Of a stretch of 64,000 nucleotides of DNA, positions 52,739 through 60,557 are shown piece after piece (the stretch's first letter is position 1; each line of letters starts with the position of its first letter). Under the pieces are notes generated by a model, which worked only from the letters and a program-made list of their open reading frames with translations, searched no databases and had not been told where the DNA came from. Location: assembly GCF_020386615.1 (NCBI RefSeq), contig NZ_CP077769.1, forward strand, positions 4,774,001 through 4,838,000. The letters are read 5' to 3'. The position numbers were made by a program, and so were the translations under genes. Origin of the DNA: Chitinophaga pendula (GTDB lineage Bacteria; Bacteroidota; Bacteroidia; Chitinophagales; Chitinophagaceae).

Positions 52739-52769
52739 CAAAAATACGGCGTGATTTTAATTTTCCAAG
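52739..52769 (-). promoter_or_regulatory. Promoter of the aromatic amino acid operon
   Basis: TATTTTTG (52746-52739) is a perfect TAnnTTTG on the minus strand. CTTG starts 23 bp upstream (52769-52766), one base from TTTG. Predicted start about 52733, giving a leader of about 390 nt that contains both attenuators. Confidence 0.6.
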
Positions 52770-52973
52770 CAGTAGCTATAAAAATTACATTTTTTTTAAT
52801 GACACCACTTGATTGGTGATTTTTTTCAAATATTTAACTCCTTTAACGATTCCGGGCTGAACAAAATCCTTGTTATAATGAAATTAAACATCAACCAACC
52901 CGCAAAAGCCCGGCTACTCCCCTTGGCTCTCCCCAAAATCCCCAAAACCACCAGCCCATCTCAAAAAGGAAAA

Positions 52974-52996
52974 GCCGCTCCGGAATCCGGAGCGGC
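52974..52996 (-). terminator. Terminator of the small lipoprotein gene
   Basis: GCCGCTCCGG pairs with CCGGAGCGGC around a short AAT centre. Read on the minus strand it is followed by TTTTCCTTTTTG. The sequence from here to the aromatic operon promoter (52747-52973) shows no gene. Confidence 0.85.
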
Positions 52997-53027
52997 CTAT
53001 TATAACCTTTTTTGCTTACTAATCTAA

Positions 53028-53261
53028 TTAGTGTTTAATGGAATCAGTAGCAGCTTTAGCAACTGAATCAACAGTTTGCTTTGCAGAATCAACTACAGCG
53101 TTAACTGCAGAATCAGCAACAGCAGCAGCTGAATCGATAGTCTGGCTAGCTTCAGTAGCAGTAGAATCTGTAGCTTCAGCAGTTTTGTTACCTTCGCCAC
53201 AAGCTACTACGAACAGACCGAAAGAAAGAGCAAAGAAACCGAGTTTAATAGCGTTCTTCAT
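53028..53261 (-). CDS. Small helical lipoprotein
   Basis: 77 residues with a lipoprotein signal: MKNAIKLGFFALSFGLFVVAC, lipid Cys at 21. The mature part is Ala/Ser/Thr/Asp/Val-rich with repeating units such as DSAAAVADSAVNAVVDSAKQTVDSVAKAATDS. A heptad/hendecad-like spacing of Val/Ala suggests an extended amphipathic helix, as in LEA-like or CsbD/Lpp-like envelope proteins. Function unknown. It diverges from the ECF sigma gene across the 49-bp repeat array. Confidence 0.75.
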   Translation of the reverse strand: MKNAIKLGFFALSFGLFVVACGEGNKTAEATDSTATEASQTIDSAAAVADSAVNAVVDSAKQTVDSVAKAATDSIKH

Positions 53262-53298
53262 TGTATTACGTTTTTTAGGTTTTTTATGTTTATTTATT

Positions 53299-53484
53299 CC
53301 TTTATACCAGGTTTTTAAAAAGGTAACCCGGCCAGGGAAAATTTATTTTTAATACCAGGATCCGGAAAAGGTAACCTTTCACAAACCCGCTTTTTTACTT
53401 TATACCCTTTCTTTCAAAAGGTAACCCCGCCACAGGGAATTTTATACTTTATACCAGATCTTTAAAAAGGTAACCCTAAGTTTG
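53299..53484. repeat. Degenerate 49-bp tandem repeat, about 3.6 copies
   Basis: Four units share TTTATACCAG-N(9)-AAAAGGTAACCC and an A/T tail. GGTAAC occurs at 53322, 53370, 53420 and 53469, steps of 48, 50 and 49. TATACC at the head and GGTAAC later form partial dyads. An inverted variant, GGGTTACCAAAA, lies at about 53509-53520, just before the ECF gene. It fills the region between the divergent lipoprotein and ECF sigma genes. Confidence 0.75.
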
Positions 53485-53541
53485 ATAAAAAATATTTTTT
53501 GGTACTTTGGGTTACCAAAAGCCATATAATCGTATTAATAA

Positions 53542-54108
53542 GTGAAGTATAATCAGAACATAGAAAGGGATAGGGAATTACTGGAGGGTTTGGCCCGGAA
53601 TGAAGATAAAGCGCTGGAAACGATCTATACAGAACAATTTCCGGTCATATTGAGAATGATCCTCCAACATAATGGTTCAGAAGACGACGCCAGAGACCTG
53701 TTCCAGGAAGCAATGATCGTACTTTTTGAAAAAGTGCAGCAAGGGGATTTTGAACTGTATAGCCAGTTGAAAACCTATTTATACTCCGTCTGCCGCCGGC
53801 TCTGGCTTAAAAAACTACAGTCCGGTACCTTGCAGCGGTCCCTGCCGACCGAACTGGAAGAAATCATCCCAGTCGAAGACGACCTGGAAGAACACCAGAA
53901 AAAGGACCTGCAGTTCCGCTCCATGGAAAAAGCAATGGCACAAATAGGAGAACCTTGCAAAACGATCCTCCAGGACTACTATATATATAAACAGTCCATG
54001 CAGGAGATCGCTGACAAATTCGGCTATACCAACGCCGAAAATGCCAAAAATCAAAAGTACAAGTGCCTGGTAAGGCTCAAAAAGATATTTTTCGACATAT
54101 ACCAATAA
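53542..54108 (+). CDS. ECF-type RNA polymerase sigma factor
   Basis: 188 residues from GTG 53542 (GTGAAGTATAATCAG; the frame offers no better start). Region 2 spans about 20-95 (NEDKALETIYTEQFPVILRMILQHNGSEDDARDLFQEAMIVLFEKVQ, then LKTYLYSVCRRLWLKKL). Region 4 spans about 135-185 (IGEPCKTILQDYYIYKQSMQEIADKFGYTNAENAKNQKYKCLVRLKKIF, helix-turn-helix). It lies 15 bp from a membrane-anchored protease-type protein whose N-terminus looks like an anti-sigma region, so the pair is probably a signalling unit. The upstream 49-bp repeats may be its own target. Confidence 0.9.
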   Translation: MKYNQNIERDRELLEGLARNEDKALETIYTEQFPVILRMILQHNGSEDDARDLFQEAMIVLFEKVQQGDFELYSQLKTYLYSVCRRLWLKKLQSGTLQRSLPTELEEIIPVEDDLEEHQKKDLQFRSMEKAMAQIGEPCKTILQDYYIYKQSMQEIADKFGYTNAENAKNQKYKCLVRLKKIFFDIYQ

Positions 54109-54123
54109 TAAAGGGTAGTGAGG

Positions 54124-55221
54124 ATGAAAGACATGAATCAATTATCTAATAATATAGAACGCTACCTGCAGGGAGAAATGTCCCTCCAGGAAAAGGCCGA
54201 CTTCGAAATGCTGCGAAACAGCAACCCGGAAGTAGACCAGCAGGTAGTGGCACACCAACACCTCCTCCGGGAAATGGAAGCCTATGGCCGCCGCCTCGAC
54301 TTCCAGAAAAAAATGCAGCGCATCCATGAAAAAATGGACCTGACCGAGGTGAAAAAAGAAGCCGCCGCTGCCGCAGACTCCGGCACCCGCATATTCCTCT
54401 TACGCAGAAGAACCCTCAAAAGCATCGCCGCCGCCGCCTGTATCGCGCTGGTCACTTCCCTGTCTACCATTGCCGTATTACAGAACGCTGCCCGCAAAAA
54501 ATCTACCGCCCAATATGAAGACGTCAGAAGAACGCTGAACAATATCCAGCGCTCCCAAAACGCCCTTATTAAAGATATCAACAACAAAAGCAAAGCGCCC
54601 GTCAACCCAGGTACCTACGGCGGTACCGGATTCGCCATCACCGGCAACGGGTACATCGTAACCAACTATCACGTGATAGCCGGTGCTGACTCCCTCTACA
54701 TCCAAAATACAAAAGGAGAAGCCTACAAAGCCATCAGCGTATTCGAAGATGTATCCAGCGACCTGGCCGTAATCAAAGTAACCGACTCCTCCTTCAAAGC
54801 ACAACCACTCCCCTACGCACTCAAACCCCAATCCGTTAGGATAGGCGAAGAAGTGTTCACCATGGGTTTCCCCCGCGATGAAGTGGTTTATGGCAAAGGA
54901 TATATCAGTGCCCAGACCGGTTTCAACGGAGATACTGCCGCCTACCAGGTATCCATCCCCGTCAACCCGGGCAATAGCGGCGCCCCCCTCCTCGATAATA
55001 AGGGCAACGTTATCGGCATCGTCACCGGCAAACAAACTACCTCCGATGGCATCGCCTTCGCCGTTAAATCAGCCCACCTGAAAAGATTAATGGAAGAAAT
55101 GCCGAAAGATAAACTGTCCAAAAAAGACTGGAACCGCAAAAGCCACCTGGACAACCTCAATCGCGTAGACCAGATCAAAAAATTGGAAGAATTCGTCTAC
55201 ATGGTCAAAGTATATAACTGA
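54124..55221 (+). CDS. Anti-sigma-like N-terminus fused to a trypsin-like serine protease
   Basis: 365 residues from ATG 54124 (GTG 54118 and ATG 54133 are alternatives). Residues of about 1-85 (NNIERYLQGEMSLQEKADFEMLRNSNPEVDQQVVAHQHLL) resemble the cytoplasmic part of Bacteroidota anti-sigma factors. One membrane helix (about 98-118, LKSIAAAACIALVTSLSTIAVL) follows, then a short coiled segment. The periplasmic HtrA/trypsin-like domain has its triad intact: H183 in TNYHVIAGA, D213 in SSDLAVIKV, S285 in NPGNSGAPLLD. No PDZ domain. Located directly after the ECF gene, it may combine sensing and proteolysis in one protein. Terminator at 55246-55278. Confidence 0.85.
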   Translation: MKDMNQLSNNIERYLQGEMSLQEKADFEMLRNSNPEVDQQVVAHQHLLREMEAYGRRLDFQKKMQRIHEKMDLTEVKKEAAAAADSGTRIFLLRRRTLKSIAAAACIALVTSLSTIAVLQNAARKKSTAQYEDVRRTLNNIQRSQNALIKDINNKSKAPVNPGTYGGTGFAITGNGYIVTNYHVIAGADSLYIQNTKGEAYKAISVFEDVSSDLAVIKVTDSSFKAQPLPYALKPQSVRIGEEVFTMGFPRDEVVYGKGYISAQTGFNGDTAAYQVSIPVNPGNSGAPLLDNKGNVIGIVTGKQTTSDGIAFAVKSAHLKRLMEEMPKDKLSKKDWNRKSHLDNLNRVDQIKKLEEFVYMVKVYN

Positions 55222-55245
55222 TCACTTTAACTCGACATACAAGCA

Positions 55246-55278
55246 GAAAGGCTGACCAAATGGTCAGCCTTTCTTTTT
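55246..55278. terminator. Terminator after the protease gene
   Basis: A perfect 13-bp stem, GAAAGGCTGACCA (55246-55258) with TGGTCAGCCTTTC (55261-55273), followed by TTTTT. Confidence 0.88.
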
Positions 55279-55295
55279 AATTACAATATCGTCCA

Positions 55296-56030
55296 CTATT
55301 TCTTCTTAGGAGGTCGCTGTAACCAAGCCTTATAAAGATCAGTAATATAATATAAAAGGTCTTCGTGCCGCTGTATTGTCCGCATCGTGTTGTAATCCGG
55401 ATGATTATCCCGCATAAAATACAGCAAAGAATCTCCCTTCAACCCCGTCACTTGGGATACCAGCAACGGCGTAAACCGGGAATCTACATATTTCTCCTGC
55501 TCCGCCTTTTCAAAGTTCTTCTTGAATTCCCGCTTCTGCTTCTCCTTACGGGAAAAACGCGTAATAGGACTGATCGTAATACCAGCGCCCTCCGGTGTAT
55601 TACCATTACCACCAATCAGACCTACGTCAGATTTATCCAGTATATAACCATACTGCTCCCGGCGCGCAATGGAATCCAGCTGATAAGGAGAATACTTGGA
55701 AGATACCTCCACACTCCGCAGAAACTTACTACCCACCGTCAACTGCACATCCCGTGTCTCTGTCCCCATATTTTGCACCACCGTAATACTATCCGGACTA
55801 TAACCCAGGAAGTTGAAGATCAACACATCATTCCGGTTGGCGATCACTTTATAAAATCCCCCTTTATCAGAAAAAGACCGCTTACCCGTTGTTTTGTTAA
55901 TAACAGTCGCATAAGGCAATATCAACTTATTGTCCTTATCGGTAATAATACCTGTTACCGTCACCTGCGCCTTCAATGTTTGTACTGCCATCAATAATAC
56001 TACGGCCAGCACACTTGCGTAAATCTTCAT
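55296..56030 (-). CDS. Carboxypeptidase-regulatory-like domain protein
   Basis: 244 residues, secreted (MKIYASVLAVVLLMAVQTLKAQ). Residues of about 25-105 are a CarboxypepD_reg-like beta-sandwich (VTGIITDKDNKLILPYATVINKTTGKRSFSDKGGFYKVIANRNDVLIFNFLGYSPDSITV), the domain that also opens SusC proteins. The C-terminal half is charged and helical (SRKEKQKREFKKNFEKAEQEKYVDSRFTPLLVSQVTGL). Periplasmic or outer-membrane location is likely; function unknown. Convergent with the protease gene across the terminator. Confidence 0.8.
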   Translation of the reverse strand: MKIYASVLAVVLLMAVQTLKAQVTVTGIITDKDNKLILPYATVINKTTGKRSFSDKGGFYKVIANRNDVLIFNFLGYSPDSITVVQNMGTETRDVQLTVGSKFLRSVEVSSKYSPYQLDSIARREQYGYILDKSDVGLIGGNGNTPEGAGITISPITRFSRKEKQKREFKKNFEKAEQEKYVDSRFTPLLVSQVTGLKGDSLLYFMRDNHPDYNTMRTIQRHEDLLYYITDLYKAWLQRPPKKK

Positions 56031-56159
56031 ATGGATATTCTTTTTGCTGTTGTTTCTTAAATCCGGATCTGCTATCAGCGGTCATCCCTTCCTTACTTTC
56101 CATAACGCATTCAACCGGGTCTCTATCCTAAAGTTAGCCTTCCTGTTCAAATAAATAAA

Positions 56160-56192
56160 AAAAGTCTTCCGGCTATTCCTGGAAGACTCTTT
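56160..56192 (-). terminator. Terminator of the CsbD-like gene
   Basis: AGTCTTCC (56163-56170) pairs with GGAAGACT (56181-56188); the minus strand continues TTTTTTTAT. Confidence 0.8.
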
Positions 56193-56211
56193 TTACTTCA
56201 ACACTCACAAA

Positions 56212-56397
56212 TTATTTTCCCTTCAGCAGGTCGATTACTTCTTCCCTGCTCTTGCCCAGCTTCTGCTGGAGTTTACCTAACAGCTTATCTTCCTGCCCTT
56301 CTTCATATAGCAGATCGTCGTCTGTCAGGTCAGCATATTTTTGTTTGAGCGTACCTTTCAATTCATTCCATTTGCCTTTAAGTTCTAACTTATCCAT
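56212..56397 (-). CDS. CsbD family stress-response protein
   Basis: 61 residues, the usual size. [54 protein letters not shown] contains the CsbD core ([23 protein letters not shown]). CsbD proteins are small, hydrophilic and helical, and are induced by general stress in Bacillus and others; molecular role unknown. Monocistronic. The upstream 190 bp (56398-56591) show no clear consensus promoter, and contain the word CCAAATCGCA twice near 56576 and 56610. Confidence 0.88.
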   Translation of the reverse strand: MDKLELKGKWNELKGTLKQKYADLTDDDLLYEEGQEDKLLGKLQQKLGKSREEVIDLLKGK

Positions 56398-56591
56398 AAA
56401 AGATTGTTTTTAGAGATGAAATAATCGAATAATCTACAGGCCTTGTATGACTACCCAAAATTCAAACTCTATGCCAGCCGGTACAATATAGGTACAGGCC
56501 GTATACAACAGCATCATTTTCCATAATATTGAGGAATATATACCACAGGTACCTGGGAAAAAACGCTAAAATACCCCAAATCGCAAACCAC

Positions 56592-57575
56592 CTATACCCC
56601 AAAATCCCCCCAAATCGCATTTACCTGCACCCGCGTAGCAAAATCAGCCTGCTCACCCGGCCGCACCTCCACAACCCCCATCCCGTTATTAAACGCATTA
56701 GGAGCTCCGCTTAGATTTTCAATGGCAATGCTCTGACGATGAGGAGGAATATACAGTTGCAAAATAGGATAACTCTCATCCGGCCAGATATCAATACGTA
56801 CCCCTCTTTTAGGATCATTCAATACACAAACTGTTTTCTCCGATGCCTGCCTGTCAATAATAAAAGAATTATCCAGCGATAATGCACCTATCTTTTTTAA
56901 CGTCGTAAATTCCTGGTAAGGGATCAACTCCCCGCTGGGGACCATCTGCTCATTAAACACCACCAATGCTTCCGAAGGAAACTGCAACTCCAACTCATCT
57001 ACCAGGCTGCCCGTCGTAAAATAAGGATGCCAGCCGTCCATCACTGGAATAGTCACCTCAGCTTTGTTAAATACCGTTGTCTTTATCTCCAGCATCCGGT
57101 CGGCCAACAACCGATACACCACCTTACAGTCATACGCAAAAGGATACCCCACATCATCCCCTTCATAAGCATACAACAGGGTAACAGCCGCCTCGCTTTC
57201 CCCCACATAATGATCGACCATCTTAAACACCGCATTGTATAACAAACCATGTAAACAAACACCGGGCACCGCAGCACGCTGTATCTGCCACTCCTTCCCT
57301 CCCCAGGCATATTTCCCGTCAGGGATACGGCAGGCAAAAGGGCTGAGTTTAACGCCTTTAAAAGATTCGGTAAAATGCTGCTGTAGATCCGTAGCATCCC
57401 TGTAACTATCAATTACATTGATACGGCCATTACTGCCATACGGTACACTAAAGGCATGTAACAACGCGCCGTGAGAAGGAACGATATCCACCGTTATCTC
57501 TTCCTGCTGCCATCCTCCATCTGATAAACGAACGATATCAAAGCCATCCTGCTGCAATACATCAATCCTGAACAT
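56592..57575 (-). CDS. galM: Aldose 1-epimerase
   Basis: 327 residues, galactose-mutarotase-like fold. It interconverts alpha and beta anomers of aldoses so that kinases and isomerases get the right form. The two catalytic His areas are GVCLHGLLYN (about residue 108) and MDGWHPYF (about residue 185), and the base is the Glu in IAIENLSG or VEVRPGEQ near the C-terminus. Located after a terminator downstream of xylA and on the same strand, it may be transcribed separately, but it fits the sugar-use module. Confidence 0.88.
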   Translation of the reverse strand: MFRIDVLQQDGFDIVRLSDGGWQQEEITVDIVPSHGALLHAFSVPYGSNGRINVIDSYRDATDLQQHFTESFKGVKLSPFACRIPDGKYAWGGKEWQIQRAAVPGVCLHGLLYNAVFKMVDHYVGESEAAVTLLYAYEGDDVGYPFAYDCKVVYRLLADRMLEIKTTVFNKAEVTIPVMDGWHPYFTTGSLVDELELQFPSEALVVFNEQMVPSGELIPYQEFTTLKKIGALSLDNSFIIDRQASEKTVCVLNDPKRGVRIDIWPDESYPILQLYIPPHRQSIAIENLSGAPNAFNNGMGVVEVRPGEQADFATRVQVNAIWGDFGV

Positions 57576-57658
57576 AATGCTAAATATGTTTTTAATTGTT
57601 CACTGTTAATAAATATATCGATAGGGTTAAAACGTGTTCTGACACTAAAAATAATAAA

Positions 57659-57686
57659 AAAGGTCAGCTATTACTAACTGACCTTT
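57659..57686 (-). terminator. Terminator after xylA
   Basis: AAAGGTCAG (57659-57667) pairs with CTGACCTTT (57678-57686). Read on the minus strand it ends in TTTTTTATTATT. It closes the symporter-xylB-xylA transcript and separates it from galM. Confidence 0.8.
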
Positions 57687-57713
57687 CGCTTGATTATGGC
57701 AATAATATACGGA

Positions 57714-59042
57714 TCAAATATAACGGTTGATGATATTCTCCAACCATTCCTGCCGGCCACTGCGCTGTTGCGGTTCACCGCTTTCAACAGCAAACGTTCG
57801 CAGGTCTTCCAGCGTCAGTTTCCCTTCCTCAAAAGCCTTACCTTGACCATTGTCAAATGAAGCATATCGCTCCTGTCTGAACTGCCGGTAACCTGACTTG
57901 GCCAGTATCTCTTCCGCTACCACAGCAGCCCTCGCAAAAGCGTCCATCCCGCCGATGTGTGCATGGAACAGATCCTCCAGGTCAGTGGAATTACGACGGG
58001 TCTTGGCGTCAAAGTTCACCCCACCACCAGCAAAACCACCTGCCTCCAGGATGATCAGCATACACTCTACCAGCTCATTCAGATGCATCGGGAACTGATC
58101 CGTATCCCAGCCATTCTGACTGTCACCCCGGTTCGCGTCCATACTGCCTAACATACCCGCATCAGCAGCTACCTGCAACTCATGCTGGAATGTATGCCCC
58201 GCCAGCGTCGCATGATTCACTTCGATATTGAGCTTAAAATCTTTATCCAACCCATACTGCCGCAGAAAACCGATCACAGTGGCACTGTCAAAATCGTACT
58301 GGTGTTTGGTCGGCTCACAGGGCTTAGGCTCTATAAAGAAAGTACCCTTAAAACCCTGCTTACGCGCATAGTCCCTTGCCATACCCAGAAAACGCCCCAG
58401 GTGATCCAGCTCCCTTTTCATATCAGTATTCAACAGCGTCATATAACCTTCACGACCACCCCAGAAGACATAGTTCTCTCCGCCCAGCGCTATAGTAGCA
58501 TCCAACGCATTCTTCACCTGCGTACCCGCATATGCCAGCACTGAAAAATCAGGATTGGTAGCCGCCCCGTTCATATAACGCGGATGACTGAACACATTCG
58601 CAGTACCCCACAATAGTTTTACTCCGCTGGCTTGTTGCTTCTCCTGCGCATAAGTCACGATCTGCTGCAGATGACTTTCATAAGACGACAAAGAATCGCC
58701 TTCGTCCACCAGGTCTATATCGTGAAAACAATAATACGGCACGCCCAGTTTGGTGATAAATTCAAAAGCAGCATCCATCTTGTCCTTGGCACGCTGTACC
58801 GTGTCCGCCGCCGTCAACCAGGGAAATTCCTTAGTGCCAGGCCCGAACGGATCAGCACCGGTGCCACAGAAGCTATGCCAGTAAGCTACCGCAAAACGGA
58901 ATAATTCCTTCATACTTTTACCTCCGATCTGCCGCTGCTCATCATACCATCTGTATGCTAACGGATTATCAGATGTCGGTCCTTCATAAGAGATCTTTCC
59001 GATCCCCTTAAAATATTCCCTGTTACCTAACGTGAAACTCAT
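57714..59042 (-). CDS. xylA: Xylose isomerase
   Basis: 442 residues, class II xylose isomerase size. It converts D-xylose to D-xylulose with two divalent metals. Diagnostic pieces are [28 protein letters not shown], the catalytic His in [31 protein letters not shown] (metal Glu region), [18 protein letters not shown] (Lys and Glu), and [19 protein letters not shown] with metal His and Asp residues [19 protein letters not shown]. Eight bp after xylB, so translationally linked. The xylose pathway of the window is symporter, XylA and XylB. Confidence 0.97.
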   Translation of the reverse strand: MSFTLGNREYFKGIGKISYEGPTSDNPLAYRWYDEQRQIGGKSMKELFRFAVAYWHSFCGTGADPFGPGTKEFPWLTAADTVQRAKDKMDAAFEFITKLGVPYYCFHDIDLVDEGDSLSSYESHLQQIVTYAQEKQQASGVKLLWGTANVFSHPRYMNGAATNPDFSVLAYAGTQVKNALDATIALGGENYVFWGGREGYMTLLNTDMKRELDHLGRFLGMARDYARKQGFKGTFFIEPKPCEPTKHQYDFDSATVIGFLRQYGLDKDFKLNIEVNHATLAGHTFQHELQVAADAGMLGSMDANRGDSQNGWDTDQFPMHLNELVECMLIILEAGGFAGGGVNFDAKTRRNSTDLEDLFHAHIGGMDAFARAAVVAEEILAKSGYRQFRQERYASFDNGQGKAFEEGKLTLEDLRTFAVESGEPQQRSGRQEWLENIINRYI

Positions 59043-59050
59043 AAACTAAA

Positions 59051-60535
59051 CTATTTAAAGAGGTGAAGAGGCAGTTGATGAACCCATTGCTCATAGGTAG
59101 GGAGATAAATAGACCGCAACTTTGCATCCGGTACAACCGTACCAATACAACTCATACCTTTATGTGCCTCCTCCAACGGATAACAACCCGCTCCCACACC
59201 AGCGCCTCTGGCAGCTCCCTGCGCACCATCCGTATTATACAGCTCGATCTCCACGTTGGCAATATTGGCAAATGCTTCCGCAAATAAAGGACTCAGGAAC
59301 ATATTAGCATGCCCCGCACGCACCCGGCGGATGTTCATACCCATCCCCTGCATCACCGACATCCCATAACTCAATGCCGCCGCAATCCCTTCCTGCGCAG
59401 CCCTCATCAGGTGTGCACGCTGGTGTATATTAAAGTTCAATCCCCGCACCGTCGCCCCAATATCCTTATTCAACAGTATCCGCTCCGCTCCGTTCCCGAA
59501 TGGATACACCTGCAGACCATGACTACCTACAGGTACCGTGGCACCAAGCCGGTTCATCGTATCATAATCCACATCCCCACAAATGTCCTTCAACCAGCTA
59601 TTCATAATACCGGTACCATTCAAACACATCAACACACCATTCCGCAACACTTCCGGTTTATTATTCACATGCACGAACGTATTGACCCTGTTCTCTTTAT
59701 CCGCCACCGCCTTATCATGCACCGCATACACCACACCGGAGGTACCTGCCGTTGTAGCGGCTTCTCCGGGCTCCAATACATTCAGCGAGAATGCATTGTT
59801 AGGCTGGTCCCCCGCTCGATAACAAACCGGCGTACCTGCCGCCAACCCCAGCTGCTCCGCTGCATGAGCGGTCACCATTCCCTGTATGCCAAATACCGGT
59901 ACCTGCGTGGCTAACAAGGAGGGAGCTATCTCGTAATGTGACAACAGTGGCAACGCAATCTCCTGTGCCAGAAAATCCCAGCAGATACCTTCCGACAATC
60001 CGGTATCCGTCGTACAGGCTTCACCGGTAAGACGCATTGCAATAAAATCACCGGGCAACATCACTTTATCAATACGCGCATACAACGCCGGATCGTACTC
60101 CTGCACCCAACGCAACTTGGAGGCAGTAAAATTACCGGGTGCATTCAGCAGATGGGTATGGCAGTACGCCTCCCCCAACGCATGCGCCGCCCGCTCTCCA
60201 ATACCCACCGCCCGGCTGTCACACCAGATAATAGCAGGCCGTAATACCTGCTGATCCTTATCCACACACACAAGGCCGTGCATCTGGTAAGCAATCCCGA
60301 TACCCCGCACATCCCGGCTGTCAAAAGCATATTTTTTTCGTAGTAAAGAGGTAGCGTGGATCACCTCCTGCCACCATTGCTCCGGATCCTGCTCTGCCCA
60401 GCCTGGCTGAGGTGCCTGTATGGCCATCTCCCGGGCAGGACTACTCGCCGTCGCCAGACATATACCACTGTCGGCATCCAGCAATGCGGCCTTCACAGAG
60501 GATGACCCTATGTCATATCCCAACAGTAATCGCAT
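59051..60535 (-). CDS. xylB: Xylulokinase (FGGY family)
   Basis: 494 residues. It phosphorylates D-xylulose for the pentose phosphate pathway. FGGY kinase signatures are LLLGYDIGSSSVKAALLDADSG at the N-terminus, the Asp of RPAIIWCDSRAVGIG, YRAGDQPNNAFSLNVLEPGEAATTAGTSGVVYA with the catalytic Asp (GDQ), and YNTDGAQGAARGAGVG near the C-terminus. MHGLVCVDKDQQVLRP is typical of XylB rather than of glycerol or ribulose kinases. Between the symporter gene (22 bp) and xylA (8 bp). Confidence 0.95.
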   Translation of the reverse strand: MRLLLGYDIGSSSVKAALLDADSGICLATASSPAREMAIQAPQPGWAEQDPEQWWQEVIHATSLLRKKYAFDSRDVRGIGIAYQMHGLVCVDKDQQVLRPAIIWCDSRAVGIGERAAHALGEAYCHTHLLNAPGNFTASKLRWVQEYDPALYARIDKVMLPGDFIAMRLTGEACTTDTGLSEGICWDFLAQEIALPLLSHYEIAPSLLATQVPVFGIQGMVTAHAAEQLGLAAGTPVCYRAGDQPNNAFSLNVLEPGEAATTAGTSGVVYAVHDKAVADKENRVNTFVHVNNKPEVLRNGVLMCLNGTGIMNSWLKDICGDVDYDTMNRLGATVPVGSHGLQVYPFGNGAERILLNKDIGATVRGLNFNIHQRAHLMRAAQEGIAAALSYGMSVMQGMGMNIRRVRAGHANMFLSPLFAEAFANIANVEIELYNTDGAQGAARGAGVGAGCYPLEEAHKGMSCIGTVVPDAKLRSIYLPTYEQWVHQLPLHLFK

Positions 60536-60557
60536 ATAGAAGAATTTACAACAGCTG

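Noticed and set aside
52809..53027. 72-codon plus-strand frame
   Set aside because: It runs through the terminator of the convergent lipoprotein gene and has no start context or domain.
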